DNA from: Janthinobacterium sp. SUN073
GTDB taxonomy: Bacteria > Pseudomonadota > Gammaproteobacteria > Burkholderiales > Burkholderiaceae_D
Length of the DNA: 64,000 nucleotides
Assembly: GCF_030397665.1 (NCBI RefSeq)
Contig: NZ_JAPUBT010000014.1
Coordinates: 68,744 to 132,743 of the forward strand
Direction: 5' to 3'
Below the pieces are notes generated by a model that saw only the letters and a program-made list of their open reading frames with translations, did not search any database and was not told the origin of the DNA. The translations under genes were made by a program, and so were the position numbers. Shown in pieces: positions 33,990-42,045 of the stretch; the stretch's first letter is position 1; every line of letters begins with the position of its first letter.

Positions 33990-35366
33990 ATGACACTTCA
34001 TTTGTACGATACGTATAGCCGCAGCCTGCGGCCGTTCGAACCCATCGCCCCGGGCCAGGCGGGCCTGTACGCCTGCGGCCCCACCGTCTACGATTACGCG
34101 CACATCGGCAACTTGCGCACCTATCTGTTTGTCGACGGCTTGCGCCGCGCGCTCGCGTTCAATGGCTTGCAGGTGCGCCACGTGATGAACATCACGGACG
34201 TGGGCCATTTGACGTCGGATGCGGACAGCGGCGACGACAAGATCGAGGCGCGCAGCCGGCGCAGCGGCGAGTCGGCCTGGGACATCGCCGCCGCATTCAC
34301 GCGCGCGTTTGAAGACGATTTGCGCCAGTTGAATATCCTGTCGCCCACCGTCTGGTGCCGCGCCACGGACCACATCGCGGAGCAGATCGCGTTCGTCGGC
34401 GACCTGGAAACGAAGGGTTACACCTACCGCACGGACGACGGCATCTATTTCGACACGACGCGCCAGGACGATTATGGAAAACTGGCGCGCCTGAAGCGCG
34501 ATGGCCTGCAGGCGGGGAAGCGGGTGGAGCTGGGCGAGAAGCGCGATATCTGCGACTTCGCGCTGTGGAAGTTCAGCGGCGTACCGGGCCAGCGCCAGAT
34601 GGAGTGGGACAGCCCCTGGGGCCTGGGTTTTCCCGGCTGGCATATCGAATGCTCGGCCATGGCGGAAAAGCACCTGGGCACGTATTTCGACATCCATTGC
34701 GGCGGCGAAGACCACGTGGCCGTCCACCACAGCAACGAGATCGCGCAAACGCAGGCGCGCCACGGCACGCGCCTGGCCAACTTCTGGCTGCACGGCGCTT
34801 TCCTCAAGACGCAGGATGCGAAGATGTCGAAATCCTCGGGCGACTTTTTGCGTTTGCAAAGCCTGGTGGAGCAGGGTGTCGATCCGCTCGCCTACCGCTA
34901 CCTGTGCCTGGGCGCCCATTACCGCAGCAGCCTCAATTTCACGGACGACGCCTTGCGCGCCGCCGCCAGCGGCCTGGCGCGTCTGCGCGTGGCCGTGCAT
35001 GGCCTGGGAGATGCGGGCGGCGAGGCAGATCCCGCGTGGCTGGCGCGCTTTGCGCAGCAGGTCAACGATGACTTGAATTATCCGCGTGCGCTGGCCGTGG
35101 CCTGGGAGCTGCTGAAAAGCGATGTACCCGATAGCGCCAAAAAAGCGACCTTGCTGCGCTTCGACGAGGCCTTGGGCCTGGACTTGCCGCGCTGGCAGCC
35201 GGCGCAGGTGGACGTGCCGCAGCAGGTTCAGGCCTGGATGGCAGAAAGGGCGCTCGCGCGCGCGCAGCGCCAGTGGGCCGAGGCGGACCGTTTGCGCGCA
35301 CTGGCGCGTGCGGCTGGCTACGACATCGACGATACGCCGCAAGGGCAACAGGCGCGGCCTTTGTGA
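33990..35366 (+). CDS. cysS: Cysteinyl-tRNA synthetase
   Basis: Charges tRNA-Cys. 458 residues, class Ia. The first zinc Cys and HIGH-like motif are in YACGPTVYDYAHIGNLRTYL. The remaining zinc ligands are in WHIECSAMAEK and HCGGEDH, and KMSKS is AKMSKSSGDF. The C-terminal DALR-type helical domain is present. No good Shine-Dalgarno precedes the ATG. Upstream 238 bp carry a leader with a terminator. Confidence 0.97.
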   Translation: MTLHLYDTYSRSLRPFEPIAPGQAGLYACGPTVYDYAHIGNLRTYLFVDGLRRALAFNGLQVRHVMNITDVGHLTSDADSGDDKIEARSRRSGESAWDIAAAFTRAFEDDLRQLNILSPTVWCRATDHIAEQIAFVGDLETKGYTYRTDDGIYFDTTRQDDYGKLARLKRDGLQAGKRVELGEKRDICDFALWKFSGVPGQRQMEWDSPWGLGFPGWHIECSAMAEKHLGTYFDIHCGGEDHVAVHHSNEIAQTQARHGTRLANFWLHGAFLKTQDAKMSKSSGDFLRLQSLVEQGVDPLAYRYLCLGAHYRSSLNFTDDALRAAASGLARLRVAVHGLGDAGGEADPAWLARFAQQVNDDLNYPRALAVAWELLKSDVPDSAKKATLLRFDEALGLDLPRWQPAQVDVPQQVQAWMAERALARAQRQWAEADRLRALARAAGYDIDDTPQGQQARPL

Positions 35367-35408
35367 AGATGTCCTGCATAATGGCCGCCTGATGAAACTG
35401 GAGATGCC

Positions 35409-35978
35409 GTGAAGCGTCGTTTGCTGTTATTGAGTTGTTGCCTGGCCTTTTCTGCCGCGCAGGCGGCCAGCGAGTGTCCCGGCTTTCCCGCGCTGGCCAC
35501 ATCGGGCGAGGCGCTGCTGGAGCAAGTGCGCGCGCTGCCGCCCGTCGGTATCGACCGCGAACGGCAGGCGTGCGCGCCGGCGACCATCATCGACTTCGCC
35601 TACAGCGGCGGCACCTTGTGCAGTTTTGGCGGCGAGGTCGATGTCGCGACGGCCGCCGTCACGCGCCTGACCGATGGCGGAGAACTGGTCGAATACCTGT
35701 ATCTGTTCCCGTATGCGCCCGCCTCGCACGCGCGCTTGCTGGCGCTGCTGGCCGCGCGTTTTAATCAAGTCGACAAGGCGGCCTGGCCCGCCTTTCTGCA
35801 GGTGGTCAAGCCTGGCAAGGAAACCACGGCCCTGTTCACGCATGGCGGCTACTATATCTCGCTGGGCAAGCCCACCGAAGGCGATCCTGCCGCATGGTAT
35901 TCGAATGTGATCTTTGAAAAGATGGATAAACCTGCATTGGGCGTGCGCAAAGTCTGCCAGGAGGGGAGCGATGGCTGA
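35409..35978 (+). CDS. Secreted hypothetical protein
   Basis: 189 residues with a signal peptide (about 1-20, KRRLLLLSCCLAFSAAQA). The start is GTG, chosen because GGAG lies 5 nt upstream and the signal peptide begins there. Four Cys in the mature part (SECPGF, QACAPA, LCSFGG, VCQEGS) suggest a disulfide-bonded periplasmic fold. No family recognised. The stop overlaps the next gene by 8 nt, so the two are translated together. Confidence 0.75.
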   Translation: MKRRLLLLSCCLAFSAAQAASECPGFPALATSGEALLEQVRALPPVGIDRERQACAPATIIDFAYSGGTLCSFGGEVDVATAAVTRLTDGGELVEYLYLFPYAPASHARLLALLAARFNQVDKAAWPAFLQVVKPGKETTALFTHGGYYISLGKPTEGDPAAWYSNVIFEKMDKPALGVRKVCQEGSDG

Positions 35979-36513
35979 AGCGGATGCCTTTCCGGCGGCA
36001 TTGGCCGTCACTGTGACGCAGCTGTTGCCAGCGCTGGGGAGCAGCCGGGCACACCCGCCATTTGCCGTGTATCAGAATGGCGAGGCTTTGCTGATCCCGA
36101 CGCGCACGTACTATGACCGCGAGCAGTTGCTCACTTGTACCCGGCTGCCCGGCGACGCCGGCGTGATCGCCCTGTGCCTGGGCACGCGCCACCATGACGG
36201 CCATCTGCGCGAAGCGTGTTTAAGACAGCTATTGCTGCAGGAGCGGGCGTGGACGGTGCCGTTCGTCGTGCACCTGTGCGGCGAATACGTGCTGCAGATT
36301 GTCGAGGTGATTGGCGCGGCGCTGCCGGCCTGGAATGGGGAGGCGCTGGCGCGCTACCTGCGGGAGAACCCCGCCTATGTAGCCACGCTGGAGCGGCGCG
36401 CCGTCAGCTACTGGAACTGCTACTACCGCGGGCGCTATCCCGAATGGGAAGACTATCCGGGATGCAGGGCCATGGCGGCCCTGCGTGCCTTGCAGGCGCT
36501 TACGCCTCGATAA
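35971..36513 (+). CDS. Hypothetical protein
   Basis: 180 residues, no signal peptide, predicted cytoplasmic, mixed alpha/beta. The start at 35971 is supported by AGGAGGGG 6 nt upstream, and it overlaps the preceding gene by 8 nt. The C-terminal part is rich in aromatic residues (SYWNCYYRGRYPEWEDYPG), which may be a conserved block. I recognise no family. Its 3' end overlaps convergent dbpA by 14 nt. Confidence 0.7.
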   Translation: MAEADAFPAALAVTVTQLLPALGSSRAHPPFAVYQNGEALLIPTRTYYDREQLLTCTRLPGDAGVIALCLGTRHHDGHLREACLRQLLLQERAWTVPFVVHLCGEYVLQIVEVIGAALPAWNGEALARYLRENPAYVATLERRAVSYWNCYYRGRYPEWEDYPGCRAMAALRALQALTPR

Positions 36514-37921
36514 AGCGCATCTTGAAGCTGCGGCCTTTGATGTTGCCGAAGTCGCGGCCCAGGGAGTTACCGGCGTTGAGGCGCTTGAAGGCCGCTTCGG
36601 CCACCTTGCGGTCGAGCGCCACGTAGGTCATGAACTCGAATACGTTGATCTTGCCCACTTGCTCCTTGGTCAGGCCCGCGTCACCTGTCAGCGCGCCAAG
36701 CAAGTCGCCCGGACGCAGCTTGTCCTTCTTGCCGCCCATGATGCACAGGGTAACCATCGGCGCCGGCAGCGCCTCGATCCCGTCGTCTTCCGCCAGTTCC
36801 TTCAGGTCGTGCCATTCGGCGGCGCTGTTCTGGTACTGCTCGATCAGCTTGACCCATTTTTTCTCGTTCGGCGCGCACAGCGACAGGGCCAGGCCCTTCT
36901 TGCTGCCGCGGCCCGTGCGGCCGATGCGGTGGATGTGCACTTCCGTGTCTTTCGAGACGTCGACGTTGATCACGGCGCCCAGGTCGGAAATATCGAGGCC
37001 GCGCGCGGCGACGTCGGTGGCCACCAGCACGGAACAGCTGCGGTTGGCGAACAGCACCAGGATTTCATCGCGCTCGCGCTGTTCCAGCTCGCCATACAGG
37101 GCCAGCGCGGAAAAGCCTTGCTGGCGCAGTTCGTCGGCCAGTTCGCGGCAATGCACCTTGGTGTTGCAGAAGGCCAGCGTCGATTCCGGCTTGAAGTGTT
37201 TCAACAGCTTGCCGACGGCGCCATTGCGTTCGTCGAAGCCGATTTCATAGAAGCGCTGCTCGATCTTGTCGTTGTCGTGCTGTGCCTCGACCGTCACTTC
37301 CAGCGGATTGACGAGGAATGATGCCGTGGCGCGGCGGATGTCTTCCGGATACGTGGCCGAGAACAGCAGGGTCTGGCGGCGCGCCGGGCAGGCGCTGACG
37401 ATGCCGGCGATTTCCTCGTAAAAGCCCATGTCCGTCATGCGGTCCGCCTCATCGAGCACCAGCGTTTGCACATGGTTCAGGTTGATGGTGCCGCGGCCCA
37501 GGTGGTCGCGCATGCGGCCCGGCGTGCCGACGACGATGTGGGCGCCGTGTTCCAGCGAAGCGATTTGCGGGCGCATCGGCGCGCCGCCCGTCAGGGTCAG
37601 GATCTTGATGTTGCCGGCCGCGCGGGCCAGGCGGCGCAATTCATTGGCTACCTGGTCGGCCAGTTCGCGCGTGGGGCACAGCACCAGGCCTTGCACGGCA
37701 AACCAGGCCGGATTGAGCTTGTGCAGGATGCCGATGCCGAAGGCGGCCGTCTTGCCGCTGCCCGTCTTGGCCTGGGCGATCAGGTCGCGGCCATCGAGCA
37801 CCGCCGGCAGGCTTTGCGCCTGGATGGTGGTCATCTCGTGGTAGCCGAGCGAGTCCAGATTGGCCAGGAAGGCGGGCGTCAGCGGCAGGCTGGAAAAAGA
37901 ATTGGTGGTGGTGGTGTTCAT
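36500..37921 (-). CDS. dbpA: DbpA, DEAD-box RNA helicase acting on 23S rRNA
   Basis: ATP-dependent RNA helicase for large-subunit assembly, 473 residues. Motifs in order are the Q-motif region around YHEMTTIQAQSLP, AKTGSGKTAAF, PTRELADQVA, DEADRMTDMG, LLFSATYP, VATDVAARGLDISD and HRIGRTGRG. The C-terminal domain (about 400-473; CIMGGKKDKLRPGDLLGALT) is the DbpA RNA-binding domain specific for the hairpin 92 region, which separates it from RhlE/SrmB. I chose the ATG at 37921; a GTG at 37957 would add 12 residues. Confidence 0.94.
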   Translation of the reverse strand: MNTTTTNSFSSLPLTPAFLANLDSLGYHEMTTIQAQSLPAVLDGRDLIAQAKTGSGKTAAFGIGILHKLNPAWFAVQGLVLCPTRELADQVANELRRLARAAGNIKILTLTGGAPMRPQIASLEHGAHIVVGTPGRMRDHLGRGTINLNHVQTLVLDEADRMTDMGFYEEIAGIVSACPARRQTLLFSATYPEDIRRATASFLVNPLEVTVEAQHDNDKIEQRFYEIGFDERNGAVGKLLKHFKPESTLAFCNTKVHCRELADELRQQGFSALALYGELEQRERDEILVLFANRSCSVLVATDVAARGLDISDLGAVINVDVSKDTEVHIHRIGRTGRGSKKGLALSLCAPNEKKWVKLIEQYQNSAAEWHDLKELAEDDGIEALPAPMVTLCIMGGKKDKLRPGDLLGALTGDAGLTKEQVGKINVFEFMTYVALDRKVAEAAFKRLNAGNSLGRDFGNIKGRSFKMRFIEA

Positions 37922-38023
37922 AGGGGCGGAGCCGGTAAAAAGCGGGTGGATGGGCACAGTCTACAGGCTTACGCCCTTGTGCGGTGGTGTGGAAGCCGGC
38001 GGCAAACGGCCGCCGGCATGGGG

Positions 38024-38260
38024 TTAATTATCGGGCGCCCAGATGGGCAAGCCGGTGAGATCAAGGCCGGCGTCGCGCGTCCACACGGGCAGGCCCGTGG
38101 CATCGGTCGGTTCCAGCAATTCGAGCTGCACCTGCTTCAAAGCCACCTTGCGCGCGCGCGTGCGGCGCTGCGGTTCCGGCGCCGGCTCTGGCGCCTCGTG
38201 CGCTGGCAGCTGGCCGAAGCCGGGCAAGTCGATGGTGGCGTTGTCTTTTTTATCTCTCAT
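38024..38260 (-). CDS. Small hypothetical protein
   Basis: 78 residues starting at the ATG at 38260, with GAGG upstream. An acidic/Pro-rich segment (HEAPEPAPEPQ) is followed by a basic one (RRTRARKVALKQ). The tail LPVWTRDAGLDLTGLPIWAPD contains a Leu-Pro-x-Trp motif twice (split here: LPVW and LPIW). No family recognised. It lies between dbpA and the phosphoesterase on the same strand; a terminator at 38362 precedes it, so it has its own promoter. Confidence 0.65.
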   Translation of the reverse strand: MRDKKDNATIDLPGFGQLPAHEAPEPAPEPQRRTRARKVALKQVQLELLEPTDATGLPVWTRDAGLDLTGLPIWAPDN

Positions 38261-38361
38261 TTCTGAACCTCTGGTCCCTGGCAGCGAAAAAATGGCGCCG
38301 GGGAGCGGGCAAAAAGCTGTCCGCTGTGTGAATACTCTGTGCGTCTCGTCCACAAAACAAA

Positions 38362-38384
38362 AGCCCGGCTACTGGAGTCGGGCT
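38362..38384 (-). terminator. Intrinsic terminator after the phosphoesterase gene
   Basis: Read on the minus strand: AGCCCG ... CGGGCT stem followed by TTTTGTTTTGT. Confidence 0.75.
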
Positions 38385-38472
38385 CATTGTTGGAACAACC
38401 GTCAGGAATACCTGTCCTGCGGATTTAAGTGCGGCACGCAGTGTATCACAGGCACACCGCACCGTGTAGGGC

Positions 38473-40137
38473 TTAACGGAAGCTGAGGGCACCCGTCAGG
38501 TCACCCGGCGGCAGCGCGCCGCGCGCCGCGAAGGCGTCATTGCGCACTTTCAGGCCCTCGAGCAGTGGCAGGTCGTGCAGGCGCGTGATCAGGCGCAGGA
38601 TGGACGTCGTGTCATAAAAACTGTGGTCGACGGCGCCTTTTTTCGCGTACGGCGAAATGACGATGGCGGGAATGCGCGTTCCTGGGCCCCAGCGGTCGCC
38701 TTTTGGCGGCGCCACGTGATCCCACCAGCCGCCGTTTTCGTCAAACGTGATCACCACGATCATGTCTTTCCACTGCGGCGATTCCTTCAGATGCTGGATG
38801 ACGTTGGCCACGTGCTGGTCGCCCGACTCGATATCCGAATAGCCCGCGTGCAGGTTCAGGTTGCCCTGCGGCTTGTAGAAGGTCACGGCCGGCAGCTTGC
38901 CCGCCACGGCGGCGGCGAGGAATTTGTTCGAGATCGGGCTGTCGCCCGTGCCGCCGTCGCGCAGGTGTTCGGCGCGCGCAGCCGTGCCAGGCGCGAACTG
39001 CTTGAAGTAGTTTAGCGGCTGGTGGTGGAACTGGAAGTTCGGCTTGCTGCCGCCGCCCTTCTGGTCGAGCGCCGCTTGCCAGCCGCCGCCGTACCACGCC
39101 CAGCTGACGCCCTTGCGCGACAGCAGGTCGCCGATGGTGTCATAGGTTTGCGGCGGCAGGGTGTTCGCGTCGGCCGGGTCGGCATGCAGCGGGTCGCCAT
39201 CGAAGGCGGGGCGGACGTAACTCGGTTGATATGGCGGCGCCATGGTGTTGACGGCATAGCCATCCGGTGTGAGGGCGCCGTCGTTGACGTATTTCGGCTT
39301 GCCATCGAGCGCGGAGGCGGGGCACTCGGGAGAGATCGCCAGGCGCACGCCTTGCGGACCGTCCGACAGCACGGCGATCTTTTTCTTCGCCGCCGTTTCG
39401 GATGCATTGAAATATTCGTTGGCGCGCCCCGTGACGAGGAACTGGTGGTTCATATAGGAGCCGCCGAAGGCCGCCATGAAGAAGTTGTCGCACAGCGTGT
39501 ACTGCTCGGCGATCTGCCACAGGTTCAGGTTTTTCGACGTTTCGCCGTAATGGCCCATCACCAGGCCGCCGCTGTCGGCCCACGCGGCAAAGCCATCGTT
39601 CTTGCCGCCGTTGATCTGCATCTGGTTGTTATAGAAGCGGTGTACCAGGTCGCGCGTGATGATGCTCTCGGGCAGGGGCTTGCCGGCCGCGTCGCTCAAT
39701 TTGTAGGGCGCGTTCGGCAGGCCGGAAATCTGGTCTTCCTTGATCAGGTAATCGGTGCCGCCGATATTTTGCTGGTTCGGCACCAGGCCGCCCCAGATCT
39801 TTGGCAGGGTGGCCAGCGGCTTGCCGTCGCGGTCCAGCTGCCGCGCCTGTTCCGCCGTGACGGCGGACAGGGGCGCGCTGGTGCCGGGGAAGTTGGCGAA
39901 CAGGTTGTTGAAGCTGCGGTTTTCCAGGTAGATCACCACCACGTTCTTGACGTGGGCCTTGAGTTTCGCGTCGAGCGAACCCTTGGCGATGGTCTTTCTG
40001 GCTGGTGCGGCGTCGGCCAGCGCCGGCAGGCTGGCGGCCAGGCCGACTGCGGAAGCGGCCTGGAAAATGCGCCGGCGCGAGGGATTGGCGGGTTGGTCGG
40101 CCGGATCGGCTGGCAGGGCGGGGGCGAGGTCCTTCAC
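38473..40137 (-). CDS. Tat-exported phosphoesterase (acid phosphatase / phospholipase C family)
   Basis: Secreted phosphatase of the AcpA/PLC phosphoesterase superfamily, 554 residues. A twin-arginine signal SRRRIFQAASAVGLAASLPA is at about 20-40. The metal-binding N-terminal block is VVIYLENRSFNNLF. Later blocks are VVITFDENGGWWDHV and GPGTRIPAIVISPYAKKG. GTG start chosen: AAGGAG lies 5 nt upstream and the Tat signal then begins near residue 18. The substrate (phosphomonoester or phospholipid) cannot be decided. Confidence 0.88.
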   Translation of the reverse strand: MKDLAPALPADPADQPANPSRRRIFQAASAVGLAASLPALADAAPARKTIAKGSLDAKLKAHVKNVVVIYLENRSFNNLFANFPGTSAPLSAVTAEQARQLDRDGKPLATLPKIWGGLVPNQQNIGGTDYLIKEDQISGLPNAPYKLSDAAGKPLPESIITRDLVHRFYNNQMQINGGKNDGFAAWADSGGLVMGHYGETSKNLNLWQIAEQYTLCDNFFMAAFGGSYMNHQFLVTGRANEYFNASETAAKKKIAVLSDGPQGVRLAISPECPASALDGKPKYVNDGALTPDGYAVNTMAPPYQPSYVRPAFDGDPLHADPADANTLPPQTYDTIGDLLSRKGVSWAWYGGGWQAALDQKGGGSKPNFQFHHQPLNYFKQFAPGTAARAEHLRDGGTGDSPISNKFLAAAVAGKLPAVTFYKPQGNLNLHAGYSDIESGDQHVANVIQHLKESPQWKDMIVVITFDENGGWWDHVAPPKGDRWGPGTRIPAIVISPYAKKGAVDHSFYDTTSILRLITRLHDLPLLEGLKVRNDAFAARGALPPGDLTGALSFR

Positions 40138-40368
40138 ACATTCTCCTTGGGTGTCATTCGTTTGCTGATGCGCGAAAATTGTATCACCGTGGCTTGGCAA
40201 ATGTGAAATTTCACGGCGTGTCGCATGGATTCAAGCGTGCCTGGCCGGCGCATGAAAAGATGGGGCGTCCGAATGGCGATGCTCGCCATGTTCGTGCCGC
40301 GCGCACGGCGTTACCGCATGGGCGTCTGCGCGCCCCGATACACGATCTATACACGCAGGGAGGCGTTC

Positions 40369-41070
40369 ATGTGGTTGGTCTTGAAGTTGTTGCTGTTTAT
40401 CTTTTTTATCCTGCCAGCCGCCCTGGGCTTGACGCTCATTTTTTTACCCTATTCCATTCCCGTTGTCCTGGGCCTTGTGTGGTGGTGGCGCTCGCGTGTG
40501 AGCGCGGCGCGCGCACGGGACAAAGTCGTCAGCGTGGGGGGGATAGAGGGGCGGACCTGGGTCCTGGAATCGGCGCGCTTCACGATGGAGCTCGATTATG
40601 CCAGCGCCCAGCTGCGCATCCAGTCCAGGGGCAAGCGCTTCTACGTTAGAACGGGAGCCAGATATCAGGTGCGGCGCGGCGCATTCGACGTGTTCTTGCC
40701 TGCTCAAGATATTTCCATGTATGCATCTGAAAATATGGTGGAGCATTACCTTACAAAATGGACGCCTTCAGTTGAAATCACCGATCGCGGCTTCGAACAT
40801 GTGATCCTGGAAACACCGGACGGGGTGCATACGCAGGGAACGGGGCAATCTGATTTGACAATCACGTCAAAAATATTTTCGGGAAATACCTTGGCGGGAC
40901 GGCGCTTGCGCGAAAGTGAGGCGCAGGGACCGTTTTCGGCAATCTTTCTGCGCATGCCGCTCGCTACGGCCGTGTGTGTCAAGGAAGAGTGGCAAAAGGC
41001 CCGCGCGCGGCTGCAGGAGATGCAGCGCCAGCGCCCGGTGGCGCCAAGCCCGGCATCGATGGGCTTATAG
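40369..41070 (+). CDS. Membrane-anchored hypothetical protein
   Basis: 233 residues. The N-terminal ~45 residues hold a hydrophobic hairpin, two adjacent transmembrane stretches around LKLLLFIFFILPAALGL and IPVVLGLVWWW. A soluble, beta-rich cytoplasmic domain of about 180 residues follows. The ATG at 40369 is set by AGGGAGG 5 nt upstream; an in-frame start 48 codons earlier is not supported. Slightly more AT-rich codon use in the second half than in its neighbours. Family not recognised. Confidence 0.7.
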   Translation: MWLVLKLLLFIFFILPAALGLTLIFLPYSIPVVLGLVWWWRSRVSAARARDKVVSVGGIEGRTWVLESARFTMELDYASAQLRIQSRGKRFYVRTGARYQVRRGAFDVFLPAQDISMYASENMVEHYLTKWTPSVEITDRGFEHVILETPDGVHTQGTGQSDLTITSKIFSGNTLAGRRLRESEAQGPFSAIFLRMPLATAVCVKEEWQKARARLQEMQRQRPVAPSPASMGL

Positions 41071-41211
41071 AACATTTTAATGTTTTCAAAAATGCCATTT
41101 TGCCGTGTTTTCATTGTATTATGGAAACTAATAAGCGCGGCGTCGTGATGCAGGCCTGACCAGGCAGACCGATGCCTGCGGCCCCATCATCGATGCTACA
41201 GGATGTCAGGA

Positions 41212-42045
41212 ATGTCGAACTCGCTTGCGTATCACGTGGTTGTCCATGCATTGGAGGGGCGGGCCGGCTGGACACCCATGGCGCGCTTCGCTTCGGCCGT
41301 CTCGCACGTGATCCAGGGGCATTTGCCTTATCAGCGCTACCATGCCGCCGGCATGGCCAGGAGTCCCAAGGGATCGGCACCAGGCGTTATCGAACGCCTG
41401 GTGAATGACTTCCTGGCAACCGACATCAATCCCAGCTATCTGCTGCTCTCTTCATTCCGCCGCGAAGCCGACGTGTTCGTCGCATTCAATGCCTACAACC
41501 AGTCTGCGAACCTGGGCGTGCAGACCAGTCTTGGCGGGCGGGGTGCCGGCAATGTGGCGCGCGGCGCGACGCGCGCTTCCCGCGTGGCCGCCAGCGACCC
41601 CGATAGCTGCCGCCATGGCACCCTTGCCATCGTCGACACCATGCTGGCCACCACGCGCGCCAATGCGGCTGCGCCGGACGGCGCACCACATCGCAGCCTG
41701 GGTACGCTTGCCCTGTTGTTGGGCATCGAATCGTCCACGGCGGCGGAAGTGGCGTTCGTCTTTGAAAGCGAAGGCCACCTCCCCATCAGCCAGCTTGCCG
41801 GCAGGCTGGGTTGCCATCAGCGCACGCTGGAGCGCCGATTGCGCGAAGCGGGCATGACGGCCGAGGCGCTGCGCCAGGCCGCGCGCCTCGTGCGTGCGGC
41901 GCACCGGCTACCGTCCGGGGATAGCCTGACGATGATCGCCGCCGACGAGGGCTTTTCCGATCTTGCCCACATGACGCGCGCCTTTCAGGCCGCTGCTGGC
42001 ATGCCTCCCAGCCTGATCCGCAAGCTGGGCAAGGGTCAGAACTGA
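41212..42045 (+). CDS. AraC-type HTH regulator
   Basis: 277 residues. The C-terminal ~95 residues form the AraC double HTH: ISQLAGRLGCHQRTLERRLR and ADEGFSDLAHMTRAFQAAAG. The N-terminal ~170 residues are not a recognised cupin; they are Ala-rich with PSYLLLSSFRREADVFVAFN. The ATG at 41212 has ACAGGA 8 nt upstream; an in-frame ATG at 41203 lacks proper spacing. Its 3' end overlaps the TonB receptor gene by 10 nt, and it may regulate that iron-uptake locus. Confidence 0.85.
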   Translation: MSNSLAYHVVVHALEGRAGWTPMARFASAVSHVIQGHLPYQRYHAAGMARSPKGSAPGVIERLVNDFLATDINPSYLLLSSFRREADVFVAFNAYNQSANLGVQTSLGGRGAGNVARGATRASRVAASDPDSCRHGTLAIVDTMLATTRANAAAPDGAPHRSLGTLALLLGIESSTAAEVAFVFESEGHLPISQLAGRLGCHQRTLERRLREAGMTAEALRQAARLVRAAHRLPSGDSLTMIAADEGFSDLAHMTRAFQAAAGMPPSLIRKLGKGQN

